A stretch of 27,138 bases of DNA from LMUY01 sp964242925 (GTDB lineage Bacteria > Pseudomonadota > Alphaproteobacteria > Acetobacterales > Acetobacteraceae), in contig CAXTBW010000057.1 in the NCBI GenBank assembly GCA_964242925.1, positions 1 through 27,138 of the forward strand. Reading direction: 5' to 3'. Shown here piece by piece: positions 8,200 to 15,710 of this stretch; the first letter of the stretch is position 1; every line of letters begins with the position of its first letter. Under the pieces are notes generated by a model that ran no database searches, was not told where the DNA came from, and worked only from the letters and a program-made list of their open reading frames with translations. The translations under genes were made by a program, and so were the position numbers.

Positions 8200-8471
8200 A
8201 CGGCGCGCCTGCCGCCTTGGGCGAGCAAGACGCCGTATGCGGCTCATGAGACGCGTTTTTCGCACTGGTTGCTTACAGCTCGGTTATCCTTTCACCTAAG
8301 ACAACTCGAAATATTCCGTCATAGCTCGTTGATTTTACTCGGTTCCGACATATCAGCGTCACGTTGAGGCCGAATCGCCGACAAAAACGGGGCTAACATT
8401 TGACAACGCTCTTCGGAGCTTGTGGATGACCGCTCATTTCATGCTTCGCCACCCACTCCTATAACGCGCCC
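8200..8471. other. Comparatively AT-rich intergenic region with UUCG hairpin and possible promoter
   Basis: 272 bp without a convincing gene. GC is about 40 % in 8281-8340 (24 of 60 counted) and 53 % in 8341-8400, far below the surrounding coding sequence. It contains a small hairpin GCTC-TTCG-GAGC (8408-8419) with a stable-type UUCG loop and a TTGACA hexamer at 8400-8405 that has only a poor -10 partner. It probably carries the leader and promoter of the DUF2125 gene. I see no ORF, tRNA or strong terminator. Confidence 0.45.
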
Positions 8472-9488
8472 ATGCGCCCTGTCGCCCGCGCCGTAATCCG
8501 CCTCATTCCGATCCCTTTCACCCTGTTGCTGCTGGCCAGCGGCGTCGCCTGGTGGACGGCCACCGGCCGTTTGATCGCCGAGGCGGCGGCCTGGCGGCAG
8601 GCGCGCCTGGCGGAGGGCTACGTCGTTGCCGCGGGCGAGCCGCAGCGGGGCGGCTGGCCGTTGCGGGCCGTCGTCACGCTGCCGGCGGTCGTGGTCGCCA
8701 CCGACAACCCCGGTCTTCCAGTCGCACTGACGTTGCGGGCCGACGCGGTGCGGCTGGTCTATGCGCCTTGGCGTCCCGGTGTGCTCGCACTGGTGCTGGA
8801 CGGCGCGCTGAGCGTGCAGGCTGGCGCCGCGCAGCCGCTGGAGCTGACGGCCGGGCGGCTCGACGTGGACGTCAGGCTGCCCGGCTTCGCCGATGCGGGC
8901 ACGCTGACGATAGCGGCGGCGGATCTCCGCCTGGCGGTGGAGGCGGGCACGGCGGAGGCGGTGGCGGCGGAGGCGGGGGCGGTCCGGTTGCGCCTGCGCG
9001 GCGCGGAGGCCGAGCTGGTGTTGTCGCGGCTGATGCTGCCGGGCCACGCGCTGCCCTTCGGCGAGGCGGTTTCGTGGTTGGAGCTGCATGCAAGCTCCAC
9101 CGTGCCCATCCCGGCGCTGCGTGAACCGCGCGCCGCCCTGGCGGTCTGGCGCGACGCGGGTGGGGTTTTGCGGCTGGACGGCATGTCGCTGCGCTGGGGC
9201 AAGCTGGACATGACGGGCCGCGCTACGCTCGGGCTGGACGCCGCGTTGCAGCCGGAGGGCACGGGGACCATCCGCCTGACCGGGTTTGCGGACGTTGTCG
9301 GCGTGCTGGTGCAGTCGGGCGCCTTGACGCGCAACGACGGCCGGGTGGCCACCACGCTGCTGGCGCTGGTGTCCGGCCCGGCCAGCGACGCGCCGCCGCA
9401 GGCCGAGCTGCCGATGACGTTGCGCGACCGCGTACTGTCGGCCGGCGCTGTCCCGCTGCTGCGGCTGCCCATGCTGTCGCCACCCTGA
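8472..9488 (+). CDS. DUF2125 family protein (alphaproteobacterial, exported/membrane-anchored)
   Basis: 338 aa with an N-terminal TM/uncleaved signal (about residues 8-28, LIPIPFTLLLLASGVAWW), then a beta-rich periplasmic-type domain. The opening after the helix (ATGRLIAEAAAWRQARLAEGYVVAAGEPQRGGWPLR) matches the DUF2125 pattern, in which a 'GWPL' motif precedes strands describing lipid- or LolA-like sheets. Internal features are PWRPGVLALVLDGAL and a later LRLDGMSLRWGKLDMTGRA repeat-like segment. No enzymatic motif is seen. No clear ribosome site precedes the ATG. Function unknown; DUF2125 is largely restricted to Alphaproteobacteria and may act in outer-membrane or lipid maintenance (inference). 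Confidence 0.8.
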   Translation: MRPVARAVIRLIPIPFTLLLLASGVAWWTATGRLIAEAAAWRQARLAEGYVVAAGEPQRGGWPLRAVVTLPAVVVATDNPGLPVALTLRADAVRLVYAPWRPGVLALVLDGALSVQAGAAQPLELTAGRLDVDVRLPGFADAGTLTIAAADLRLAVEAGTAEAVAAEAGAVRLRLRGAEAELVLSRLMLPGHALPFGEAVSWLELHASSTVPIPALREPRAALAVWRDAGGVLRLDGMSLRWGKLDMTGRATLGLDAALQPEGTGTIRLTGFADVVGVLVQSGALTRNDGRVATTLLALVSGPASDAPPQAELPMTLRDRVLSAGAVPLLRLPMLSPP

Positions 9489-9550
9489 GGGTGGCGGATG
9501 AGTGCGGCGGGGATGGCCAAACGGGTGCACTCCTGGTAGCTTGCGCGTCC

Positions 9551-10027
9551 ATGGACGCTCCGTTCTGGACCACCAAGCGGCTCGCGCAGATGACGCCGGA
9601 GGAATGGGAGTCGCTGTGCGACGGATGCGGTCGTTGCTGCCTGCACAAGCTGCGGGACGATGCGACTGAAGCGCTGAGCTTCACCAAGGTGGCATGCAAG
9701 CTGCTCGACCTGCACGACTGCAACTGCACCGACTACGCGCGGCGGCAGGAGAAGGTGCCGGACTGCGTGGCGCTCACGCCCGACGCGCTGGACGACATCG
9801 ACTGGCTGCCGCCAACCTGCGCCTATCGCCGGGTGCAGGAGGGCCGTGGGCTGGCTTGGTGGCACCCGCTGGTTTCCGGCGACCCGGACACGGTGCACCA
9901 AGCCGGCATTTCGGTGCGGGACCGGGTGATCAGCGAGGAGTTTTCCGGCCCGCTGGAGGTTCACGTGGTGGACTGGCCGGGCCGCCATCCCCGCCCTCGC
10001 CGGCCGGTGCGCAACGAGGGCGGTTAG
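9551..10027 (+). CDS. YcgN-like cysteine-cluster protein (UPF0260 / YkgJ-type CxxCxxCC)
   Basis: 158 aa, cytoplasmic, with the family's cysteine set: C23, C26, C29, C30 (CDGCGRCC), C49, C57, C59, C72 and C90. Strongly conserved UPF0260 blocks are readable: WESLCDGCGRCCLHKL, FTKVACKLLD, VPDCVALTPD, and LAWWHPLVSGDP followed by VHQAGISV. Proteins of this type are predicted to bind zinc or an iron-sulfur cluster; the E. coli homologue YcgN has no firm function. I chose the ATG at 9551; the frame is open for another 20 codons but without family similarity. It sits 62 bp after the DUF2125 gene and converges with the next gene. Confidence 0.92.
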   Translation: MDAPFWTTKRLAQMTPEEWESLCDGCGRCCLHKLRDDATEALSFTKVACKLLDLHDCNCTDYARRQEKVPDCVALTPDALDDIDWLPPTCAYRRVQEGRGLAWWHPLVSGDPDTVHQAGISVRDRVISEEFSGPLEVHVVDWPGRHPRPRRPVRNEGG

Positions 10028-10071
10028 CCTCCCCGTCCACGCCGGGGCTTGGAGACCGGTGCGGAGGCGGC

Positions 10072-10521
10072 CTACTTCTTGTGGCCGTCGACGTAGGCCT
10101 TCGTGTGATGGTGCACCGTGCCGTCCGCGTCGCGATACTCGCGCGCCTCGAGGTCGTTCGCGGGCTCGTCGCGCTTTGCAGAGGCCGGCTTCGCGGGCGC
10201 TTTCGCGGGGGCCGGATGGTGACGGCTGGCGTGTTCGCCGTGCTCCCGCTTCTCCGCCGTGTCGCGGCCGATGAACTTGTTGAACAGCGTCTTCTCGTCA
10301 TACAGCAACGCCAGGCCGCCTGCCTCGAACTGCTCGAAGAACTCGTCCCAACTAATCTCCACCAGGGCCGAATGCTCGGATTGCGGGCTCTTGGGGAACA
10401 TCAGGCGGATGATGCCGACATCCTCCTCGCTGTGGTGCGTGCGTTCGACGGCGGCGGGCTTGCCGCCCTTGCTTTCGGCCCATTCCCGGATGATGTCGTG
10501 GTCGGTGGTGGTTTCGGCCAT
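10072..10521 (-). CDS. Small acidic/basic protein resembling the short '1,4-alpha-glucan branching enzyme' family
   Basis: 149 aa from the ATG at 10521, which has a good AAAGGAGA ribosome site 6-8 bp upstream; the longer frame to 10632 is not supported. The N-terminal half (TTDHDIIREWAESKGGKPAAV, then IIRLMFPKSPQSEHSALVEISWDEFFEQFE and LALLYDEKT) is the pattern of a widespread bacterial small-protein family often labelled 'glucan branching enzyme-like', although it lacks any glycosyl hydrolase domain. The C-terminal half is Lys/Ala/Pro/His rich, with HGEHASRHHPAPAKAPAKPA and a terminal HHHTKAYVDGHKK, likely disordered and possibly metal- or nucleic-acid-binding. Function unknown. Confidence 0.75.
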   Translation of the reverse strand: MAETTTDHDIIREWAESKGGKPAAVERTHHSEEDVGIIRLMFPKSPQSEHSALVEISWDEFFEQFEAGGLALLYDEKTLFNKFIGRDTAEKREHGEHASRHHPAPAKAPAKPASAKRDEPANDLEAREYRDADGTVHHHTKAYVDGHKK

Positions 10522-10649
10522 CGCTGCTCTCCTTTGGGTGCTTTGGGCCGAAGCGAGCGAAACAGGCCGTCGTTCCGCGCTCGCGCCGTTGTGTCCAACG
10601 CATCCGGCAAGCTCGGCGTTGGAACCTGACAACGATGGGAGAACGCTTC

Positions 10650-11063
10650 ATGCGATTCGCAGCTTTTGCCTCGACACTGACGATCGTCCTCGCGCCGTGC
10701 CTTGGCCACGCCCAGGCGCCGGCGCCATTGCCGCCGGACGCGCCGGCCGGGCAGGAGGCCATGCTGCAGATGATGCACTTGGCCGCGCACAATCAGTTGG
10801 GGGTGCTGCGCTACTGCCAGGACCAGGGAAGCGTCGGCGCGGACGTCGTGGCGTTGCAGGGGCGCATCATCGGCATGCTGCCGCCGGCCACCGTCGCCGG
10901 CGAGGACCAGGCGGAGGCGGACGGCAAGACGGGCGTCGTGGAGTTCGCCGGCAACAAGGTGGCGATGGCGGATGCAGCCAAGGCGCGCAACACCACGGTG
11001 GACGCCATGTGCAAGCAGATCGCCGGCATGCTGCAGGCGCAAGCGGCCAGTATGCCGAAATAG
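10650..11063 (+). CDS. Small secreted protein with two cysteines, unknown function
   Basis: 137 aa. The ATG at 10650 is preferred over one at 10635 because a GGGAGA ribosome site lies 6-7 bp before it, and because it starts a clean signal peptide (MRFAAFASTLTIVLAPCLGHAQA). The mature part is helical, with C56 in NQLGVLRYCQDQG and C121 in VDAMCKQIAGML, which could form a disulphide. Similar secreted proteins in Acetobacteraceae are, from memory, sometimes labelled 'pore-forming ESAT-6 family', but I cannot verify that and see no WxG motif. It is divergent from the gene at 10072-10521 and convergent with the membrane-protein operon, separated by a hairpin element. Confidence 0.7.
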   Translation: MRFAAFASTLTIVLAPCLGHAQAPAPLPPDAPAGQEAMLQMMHLAAHNQLGVLRYCQDQGSVGADVVALQGRIIGMLPPATVAGEDQAEADGKTGVVEFAGNKVAMADAAKARNTTVDAMCKQIAGMLQAQAASMPK

Positions 11064-11080
11064 GCTGATGCGGCTCCGAG

Positions 11081-11126
11081 CCGTAGGGTGGGCTGCCGTT
11101 CGCAGCCCACCACTTCGGGTCTACGG
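11081..11126. terminator. Palindromic element / probable bidirectional terminator between convergent genes
   Basis: A 10-bp perfect stem, GGTGGGCTGC (11087-11096) with GCAGCCCACC (11102-11111) and loop CGTTC, is enclosed by a further 6-bp pairing CCGTAG (11081-11086) / CTACGG (11121-11126). The 'GTAGGGTGGGC...GCCCACC' form resembles a common proteobacterial intergenic repeat. No U-tract follows, so termination is inferred from its position between convergent genes. Confidence 0.6.
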
Positions 11127-11135
11127 CGCTCCGTG

Positions 11136-12233
11136 TCAGTCCATTGCCGGCAGCAGGGTCTGCTTCCACGGCGTGCCCGGCTGTCGCAACCGCCAGATAT
11201 ACGCGTCGAGCACATAGTGGGTGATCTGCGGCAAGGCCAGCAGCGGCACCAGCCAGACCAGCACGTCGCTGTCGTCGACCGACGGCAGGGCGGTGAACGC
11301 GGCGAACAGCCCGGGATGCTCCGACCATACGAAGCCGTCCCACAAGCCCTCCTCCAGGTAGGCGAGCAGCAAGGGCAAACCTACGAACAGCGGCAGGCAG
11401 GCGGCGGTGAACAATCGGGCGCGGGGCAGGCCGAATAGGCGCGCATGGGCGCCGACGCGGGCCTGGTTGCGGCCGTACAGCCAGACCAGCGCCACGTAGG
11501 GAATGCCGTGCGCGACGACGTTGACCGCGGTGAACGCCAGGTCGCTGTCCAGCGCGACGATGCCCACCCACCATGACAGCGCCGTGCCTGCCAGCAGCAG
11601 GTTGCGCGGCCAGTTGAACGACTCGCCGGCGCGGTGCAGCCAGAGCTCCTTGGCGCCGTACGCCAGCGCGATGGCGGCGTAGATCATCAGGCCGGCCTCC
11701 GCCAGCACCGGCTGCGACAGCGCCACGAAGTCGCCCGGCGTGAACCAGGAGAACTGCCGCGCATGGGTGTGCCACCATAGCAGCGGGTAGATCGTCGCGG
11801 CATAGATGGCGGCCTTGTCGATGACGCGGAAAGATCGCTCGCGCCGGCCATACAGCATCATGAAGCCGTATTGCTGGCGGACGAAATGGAACACCGCCAG
11901 ATAGGCCAGCGCGCGCCAGAACACCATTGGCCCCAGACTGTAAAGCCCGGCGAAAGCGAGCCAGCCGAGCAACGGCGCCATTAGGTACAGCGTACGGCGT
12001 TGCTGGAACTCGGCGGGGTCGAGATAGGTGCGATACAACGTCGAGTAGACATGGCCGACATCGACGCCGACCACCAGCACGGCCCATAGCGCCGGCGTCA
12101 CCTCGTGGCTGGTGAAGAAGCCGGGGAAGCACAGGACGGCCAAGGTCACCACGAAACCGGGCGCCAAGATGAACGCCCCGTCGAAACCGGGCGAGGCGAG
12201 CCAGGGTTGCCCCAGCTTGGAATGACGCCTCAT
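11136..12233 (-). CDS. Polytopic membrane protein with conserved-looking histidines, unknown function (last gene of the polyamine-type operon)
   Basis: 365 aa, with about eight to ten hydrophobic segments across the whole length. Histidines sit in or beside membrane helices in motif-like settings: H61 (VGVDVGHVYST), H116 (LAVFHFVRQQYGF), H155 and H157 (LLWWHTHARQ), H242 (VVAHGIPYVALVWLYGR) and H339 (ITHYVLDAYIWR). Several aromatic-rich stretches accompany them. This distribution recalls di-metal membrane hydroxylases or desaturases, but I cannot assign a family. The start at 12233 overlaps the stop of the FAD-oxidoreductase gene (ATGA), so it is translationally coupled and likely acts in the same pathway. 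It is the terminal gene of the operon, ending before a hairpin. Confidence 0.8.
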   Translation of the reverse strand: MRRHSKLGQPWLASPGFDGAFILAPGFVVTLAVLCFPGFFTSHEVTPALWAVLVVGVDVGHVYSTLYRTYLDPAEFQQRRTLYLMAPLLGWLAFAGLYSLGPMVFWRALAYLAVFHFVRQQYGFMMLYGRRERSFRVIDKAAIYAATIYPLLWWHTHARQFSWFTPGDFVALSQPVLAEAGLMIYAAIALAYGAKELWLHRAGESFNWPRNLLLAGTALSWWVGIVALDSDLAFTAVNVVAHGIPYVALVWLYGRNQARVGAHARLFGLPRARLFTAACLPLFVGLPLLLAYLEEGLWDGFVWSEHPGLFAAFTALPSVDDSDVLVWLVPLLALPQITHYVLDAYIWRLRQPGTPWKQTLLPAMD

Positions 12234-13798
12234 CCGCGCAGGTGCTCGATGGCCGCGTCGGCCGCCATGACGCCGCGGTAGTTGGCTTCCTCGAAGATCG
12301 ACACGCCGCTCATGTCGGAATGCGCGAAGAACACCGGCGGCGACTGTCGGCACGCAGCCGCCCGCGCCGGCCCCCAGATGTAGCCCGGCGTCGGGCGGAT
12401 CATGCCGTGGCCCCACAACCAGACGTCCACGTTGCGGACGGCGCCCTCCAGCTCCGGATGCACCCGCAGCAGGTCGTCCAGCACCATCGCCTGCCAGTCG
12501 GCGAGGCTGCGGGCCTGCGCCGCGCGCCGCGCGTCCTCGGGCGGCAGGTCCGCCAGGGGCCAATAATGCGTGAGCACGGTGCGGCGCGGCGCGCGCTCCA
12601 GCGACTGGTGGGTGGCCACCACGTAGCCCAGCGAGCGGCTGTCGTGGAACACGTTGTCCCAGCACAGCGGGGCGCCGCGTCCGCCGGGCATGCGGTCGAC
12701 GGTGACGTTGGCCACCATCCAGGGCGCGTGACTGTGCGCCGCATCGGGGGCGCGGCCCAGCAGGCGGTCGGCCACGAAATGCGGCACGGCAAGGATGGCG
12801 ACGCCCGCGAGCACCCGGCGGGAGCGGCCCTGCGCCGGGTCGAAGACATCCACCGCCACGCCGTCCGGACGCTTCTGCACGCGCCACGCGAGCGCGCTGG
12901 TGACCAGGTGGTCGGTTAGGCGTTGCCTCATCTGGCCGACGATCCAGCCATTGCCCTCGGGCCAGGTCAGCACCGATTGGGTGTCGTCGTCGGCGCCCTT
13001 GCCGTCGCGTGCGGCGAAGTAGTGGATGCCGGCCCAGGCGGAGACGTTCGCCGCCACCGTGCCGTAATCGTCGCGTGTGCAGTAGTCGACATACCAGTGC
13101 AGCTTCTCGCTGTCCCAGCCGTGGGCGCGCATCCAGTCGGTCATGGTCTGGCTGTCCAGCGCGCGCAACGCCGGGTCGGCGGAGCTGGCGTCGAGCGGGA
13201 TGGCGAACGCCTTTCGACCGTCGGCGCCGCGGGCTGTCCGGAACGCGGTCATGGCGGCGGCGAAACTCTCGTATTGGCGGCGGTCCTCGTCGCTGGCGCC
13301 CAATTGGGGCAGCAGGTCCTCTTGCCAGCGGCCGAGCGTGAACAGCCGCTCGCGCGGGTCGGCGCAGAGATAGAACTCGTTGTAGACGGGGTCGCCGTTC
13401 GGGGCGCGGCCGGTTATGATGCCCAGCGATTCGAACAACGCTTGCGCGTGGGTGGACTCGCGGGTCAGCAGCGGGACGTAGTGGGCGCCCCACGGGTAGG
13501 CGGACACGGCGTTGGCGCCGGACGCGGCGTTGCCGCCCACCTCGCGCTCCAACTCCAGCAGGGTGAAGTCCGCGCCCTGCGCTTTCAGCTGCCACGCAGC
13601 CGACAGCCCTGCGACGCCGCCGCCGACGATCGCAACGGCGGTGCGTGCTTCCGTATCGGGCTCGGGGAAGCCGCCCGTGCGCAACTGGTGGCCCAACGCC
13701 GCATCGGCGCCCATCATGCGGCCGGGCATCGCGGCGGCGCGCGCCTTGCCTGCCAGCCCGGCGACGGCAGCGCCCAGCAGGACCTCCCTGCGGCGCAT
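12230..13798 (-). CDS. FAD-dependent amine-oxidase-like oxidoreductase with Tat-type signal
   Basis: 522 aa from the ATG at 13798; a longer frame to 13822 exists, but this ATG overlaps the upstream stop (ATGA) and begins a Tat-like signal (MRRREVLLGAAVAGLAGKARA). After the signal, a Rossmann FAD-binding motif is visible: AIVGGGVAGLSAAWQL (G59, G61, G64), an acidic strand end LLELE (E82/E84) and VGGNA. The C-terminal block MSGVSIFEEANYRGVMAADAAIEHL matches the second FAD-contacting region of monoamine/polyamine-oxidase-type enzymes (PF13450/PF01593 style). It lies directly downstream of a spermidine-synthase-like gene, so an amine or polyamine substrate is a reasonable inference, not proof. 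RR followed by R/E is not a perfect Tat consensus, so export is likely but unproven. Confidence 0.85.
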   Translation of the reverse strand: MRRREVLLGAAVAGLAGKARAAAMPGRMMGADAALGHQLRTGGFPEPDTEARTAVAIVGGGVAGLSAAWQLKAQGADFTLLELEREVGGNAASGANAVSAYPWGAHYVPLLTRESTHAQALFESLGIITGRAPNGDPVYNEFYLCADPRERLFTLGRWQEDLLPQLGASDEDRRQYESFAAAMTAFRTARGADGRKAFAIPLDASSADPALRALDSQTMTDWMRAHGWDSEKLHWYVDYCTRDDYGTVAANVSAWAGIHYFAARDGKGADDDTQSVLTWPEGNGWIVGQMRQRLTDHLVTSALAWRVQKRPDGVAVDVFDPAQGRSRRVLAGVAILAVPHFVADRLLGRAPDAAHSHAPWMVANVTVDRMPGGRGAPLCWDNVFHDSRSLGYVVATHQSLERAPRRTVLTHYWPLADLPPEDARRAAQARSLADWQAMVLDDLLRVHPELEGAVRNVDVWLWGHGMIRPTPGYIWGPARAAACRQSPPVFFAHSDMSGVSIFEEANYRGVMAADAAIEHLRG

Positions 13799-15312
13799 CA
13801 GTTCACCCCGTATTCCGACCATTCCGCCTCGAAGTAGCGCACCAGCGCCTGGCTATCGAGCCGGTTGATCTCGGCCGGCACGCGGTCCATGTCGGGCGGG
13901 AAGCGCTGCATGTCCGCCACCGTCGCCGGCGTCACGTAGCGCAGCCCGGCAGGATAGGCTGCACCCATCGCCATAGGCTGGACCGACGCCATGACAAAGC
14001 CCCACTCGCCGAACGACGGCACATACAGGTGGTAGGGCGTGGTCGCCAATCCCGCCGCCTCCAGGGTGGCCACCACGCACCAGTAGGTCTGCCGCGCGAC
14101 GAAGGGGGACGTGCTCTGCACCACCGCGGCGCCCCCCGGCGCCAGCACGGCGCGCAGCAGCTTGAAGAAAGTGAGCGAGTAGAGCTTGCCGATCGAGTAG
14201 TTGGACGGGTCGGGGAAGTCCACGATCACCACGTCGTACTGCGCGGCGCCCGCCTGGTCCTTCAACCACAGGAACGCGTCGGCGTTGACCACATGCAGCT
14301 TCGGCGAGGCGTAGGAGCCGCCATTGAGCGTGGCCAGCGGCGCCGCGGAGAACAGCCGCACCATGGCCGGGTCCAGCTCGATCTGGGTGATGCTTTCCAC
14401 CTCCGGCCAGCGCAGCGCCTCGCGGGCGGCGAGGCCGTCGCCGCCGCCAAAGATCAGCACCCGGCGGGGATGCGCCACCGCAGCCATGGCCGGGTGCACC
14501 AGCGCCTCGTGGTAGCGATACTCGTCGCGCGAGCTGAATTGCAGGTTGCCGTTGAGGAACAGCCTAACGTCGTGGCGCGACGCGGTGAGCACGATGCGCT
14601 GGTAGGGGGTGGATTGCGCGTGGATCACCGGGTCGGCGTAGACTTGGCTTTCCGACGCCTCCATGATCCGGTCGGCGTACACGAAGCCGGCCACCAGCGC
14701 GGCGAGCGCAGCCAGGGCGGAGGCGCGGTGGGCGCGCACCCAGCGCACCTCGTCTCCCAGGCTGGTCAGCAGCCAGAGCGCCACGGCGACGTTCAGGATG
14801 CCGAACATGAACGCGGATCGCACCAGGCCCAAATGCGGCACCAGCACCAGCGGGAATAGCAGCGAGGCGAACAGCGCGCCGATGTAGTCGAAGCTGAACA
14901 CGCGCGCGACCAAGTCCTTGAAGGCGAAGCGGCCCTGCAGGATGCGCAGCAACAGCGGGATCTCCACGCCAACCAGCACGCCGATCACGGCGACGATGGT
15001 GAAGAGCGGGATGCGGAACGACGACACTTCGCCAAACAGGAGGAACAGCGTCGCAGCGGAGAACCCGCCCACCAGGCCGATGAGTATCTCCACCCGGACG
15101 AACAGCGACAGCAGGTCCCGCTCCACCCGGCCGGACAGGAACGACCCCACGCCCATCGCCGACAGGTAGACGCCGATCACGATGGAGAACTGGGTGACGG
15201 AGTCGCCCAGCAGGTAGGAGGCGAGCGTGCCCGCGATCAGCTCGTACACCAGGCCGCAGGTCGCGATGACGAACACCGAGACCAGCAGCAGGCCGGGCCG
15301 CGCCTGGTTCAC
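13798..15312 (-). CDS. Membrane-anchored spermidine-synthase-like aminopropyltransferase
   Basis: 504 aa. The first 215 residues hold about six to seven TM helices; the C-terminal half is a class I methyltransferase-type fold of the spermidine synthase (SpeE) family. Visible motifs are DEYRYHEALVHPAM (263-276), LIFGGGDGLAAREAL (286-300, binding the decarboxylated-SAM moiety), the acidic IELDP (E312), NADAF (343-347), and VDFPDPSNYSIGKLYS (364-379) in place of the usual D-x-x-DP loop of SpeE. The family transfers the aminopropyl group of decarboxylated SAM to an amine; here the membrane domain suggests a lipid-linked or membrane-proximal acceptor (inference). Start and stop overlap both neighbours by 1-4 nt. 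No SAM decarboxylase gene is in the window. Confidence 0.92.
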   Translation of the reverse strand: MNQARPGLLLVSVFVIATCGLVYELIAGTLASYLLGDSVTQFSIVIGVYLSAMGVGSFLSGRVERDLLSLFVRVEILIGLVGGFSAATLFLLFGEVSSFRIPLFTIVAVIGVLVGVEIPLLLRILQGRFAFKDLVARVFSFDYIGALFASLLFPLVLVPHLGLVRSAFMFGILNVAVALWLLTSLGDEVRWVRAHRASALAALAALVAGFVYADRIMEASESQVYADPVIHAQSTPYQRIVLTASRHDVRLFLNGNLQFSSRDEYRYHEALVHPAMAAVAHPRRVLIFGGGDGLAAREALRWPEVESITQIELDPAMVRLFSAAPLATLNGGSYASPKLHVVNADAFLWLKDQAGAAQYDVVIVDFPDPSNYSIGKLYSLTFFKLLRAVLAPGGAAVVQSTSPFVARQTYWCVVATLEAAGLATTPYHLYVPSFGEWGFVMASVQPMAMGAAYPAGLRYVTPATVADMQRFPPDMDRVPAEINRLDSQALVRYFEAEWSEYGVN

Positions 15313-15530
15313 GAGTGGATGGCGGCGCTGATGATGATGGCGATGCCGAGCACGATGCTGCCGAGGAAGATGGCGAGCGCCACGTTGCCGCCCTCGTTGA
15401 TCGAGCGCCAGAAATGCACCTGCGGCGTCAACCGGTCGAGCAGGATGAACCCGGCGATGTAGACGCCCAGGCCAATGAGCGAGAACACCAGCGCGCTGAG
15501 GATATTGTGCCAGATCGGGTCGAAATCCAT
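15309..15530 (-). CDS. DUF350 (UPF0719) small membrane protein, single unit
   Basis: 73 aa with two TM helices (about 10-32 and 49-70) and the family's NEGGNVALAIFLGSIVLG segment. Most DUF350 proteins such as E. coli YjfL (about 132 aa) carry two such units; this one has one, so it may dimerise to form the full unit. It has its own ribosome site (AGGAG, 9 bp before the ATG), unlike its overlapping neighbours, and its stop overlaps the next start (ATGA). From general knowledge, DUF350 genes sit beside polyamine or glutathionylspermidine synthases and PspA-like proteins, consistent with this cluster. Function unknown. Confidence 0.9.
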   Translation of the reverse strand: MDFDPIWHNILSALVFSLIGLGVYIAGFILLDRLTPQVHFWRSINEGGNVALAIFLGSIVLGIAIIISAAIHS

Positions 15531-15545
15531 GATCGTTATCTCCTG

Positions 15546-15710
15546 CTATTTGTGCATGCCGAGGAAGACGCCGCCGCCGTGACCGCCCGTCCCGCCGCTG
15601 CCGCCGCTGATTCCGGTGTTGCTGAAAAGCGCCAATCCCTCGACCTTCGCGACCGTGAAGGCGAGCAGCACCACCAGGCAGAACGCCGCGTAGATAGGCG
15701 GCGCCTTCAT
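15546..15710 (-). CDS. 54-aa glycine-rich single-pass membrane peptide
   Basis: Short gene starting at the ATG at 15710, whose A overlaps the TGA of the DUF4178 gene (ATGA), and ending 15 bp before the DUF350 start. It encodes a basic N-terminus, one strong TM helix (about residues 7-24, YAAFCLVVLLAFTVAKVEG) and a Gly/Ser-rich tail (NTGISGGSGGTGGHGGGVFLGMHK). The tight coupling at both ends, and the fact that its reading frame would otherwise leave a 180-bp hole in a compact operon, are the evidence that it is real. Its small size means it may be absent from automated annotations. Function unknown; could be a membrane cofactor or stabiliser of DUF350. Confidence 0.72.
   Translation of the reverse strand: MKAPPIYAAFCLVVLLAFTVAKVEGLALFSNTGISGGSGGTGGHGGGVFLGMHK

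Noticed and set aside
10031..10047. CCCCG-N7-CGGGG hairpin between convergent genes
   Set aside because: Five-bp stem without a U-tract; expected by chance in GC-rich sequence.
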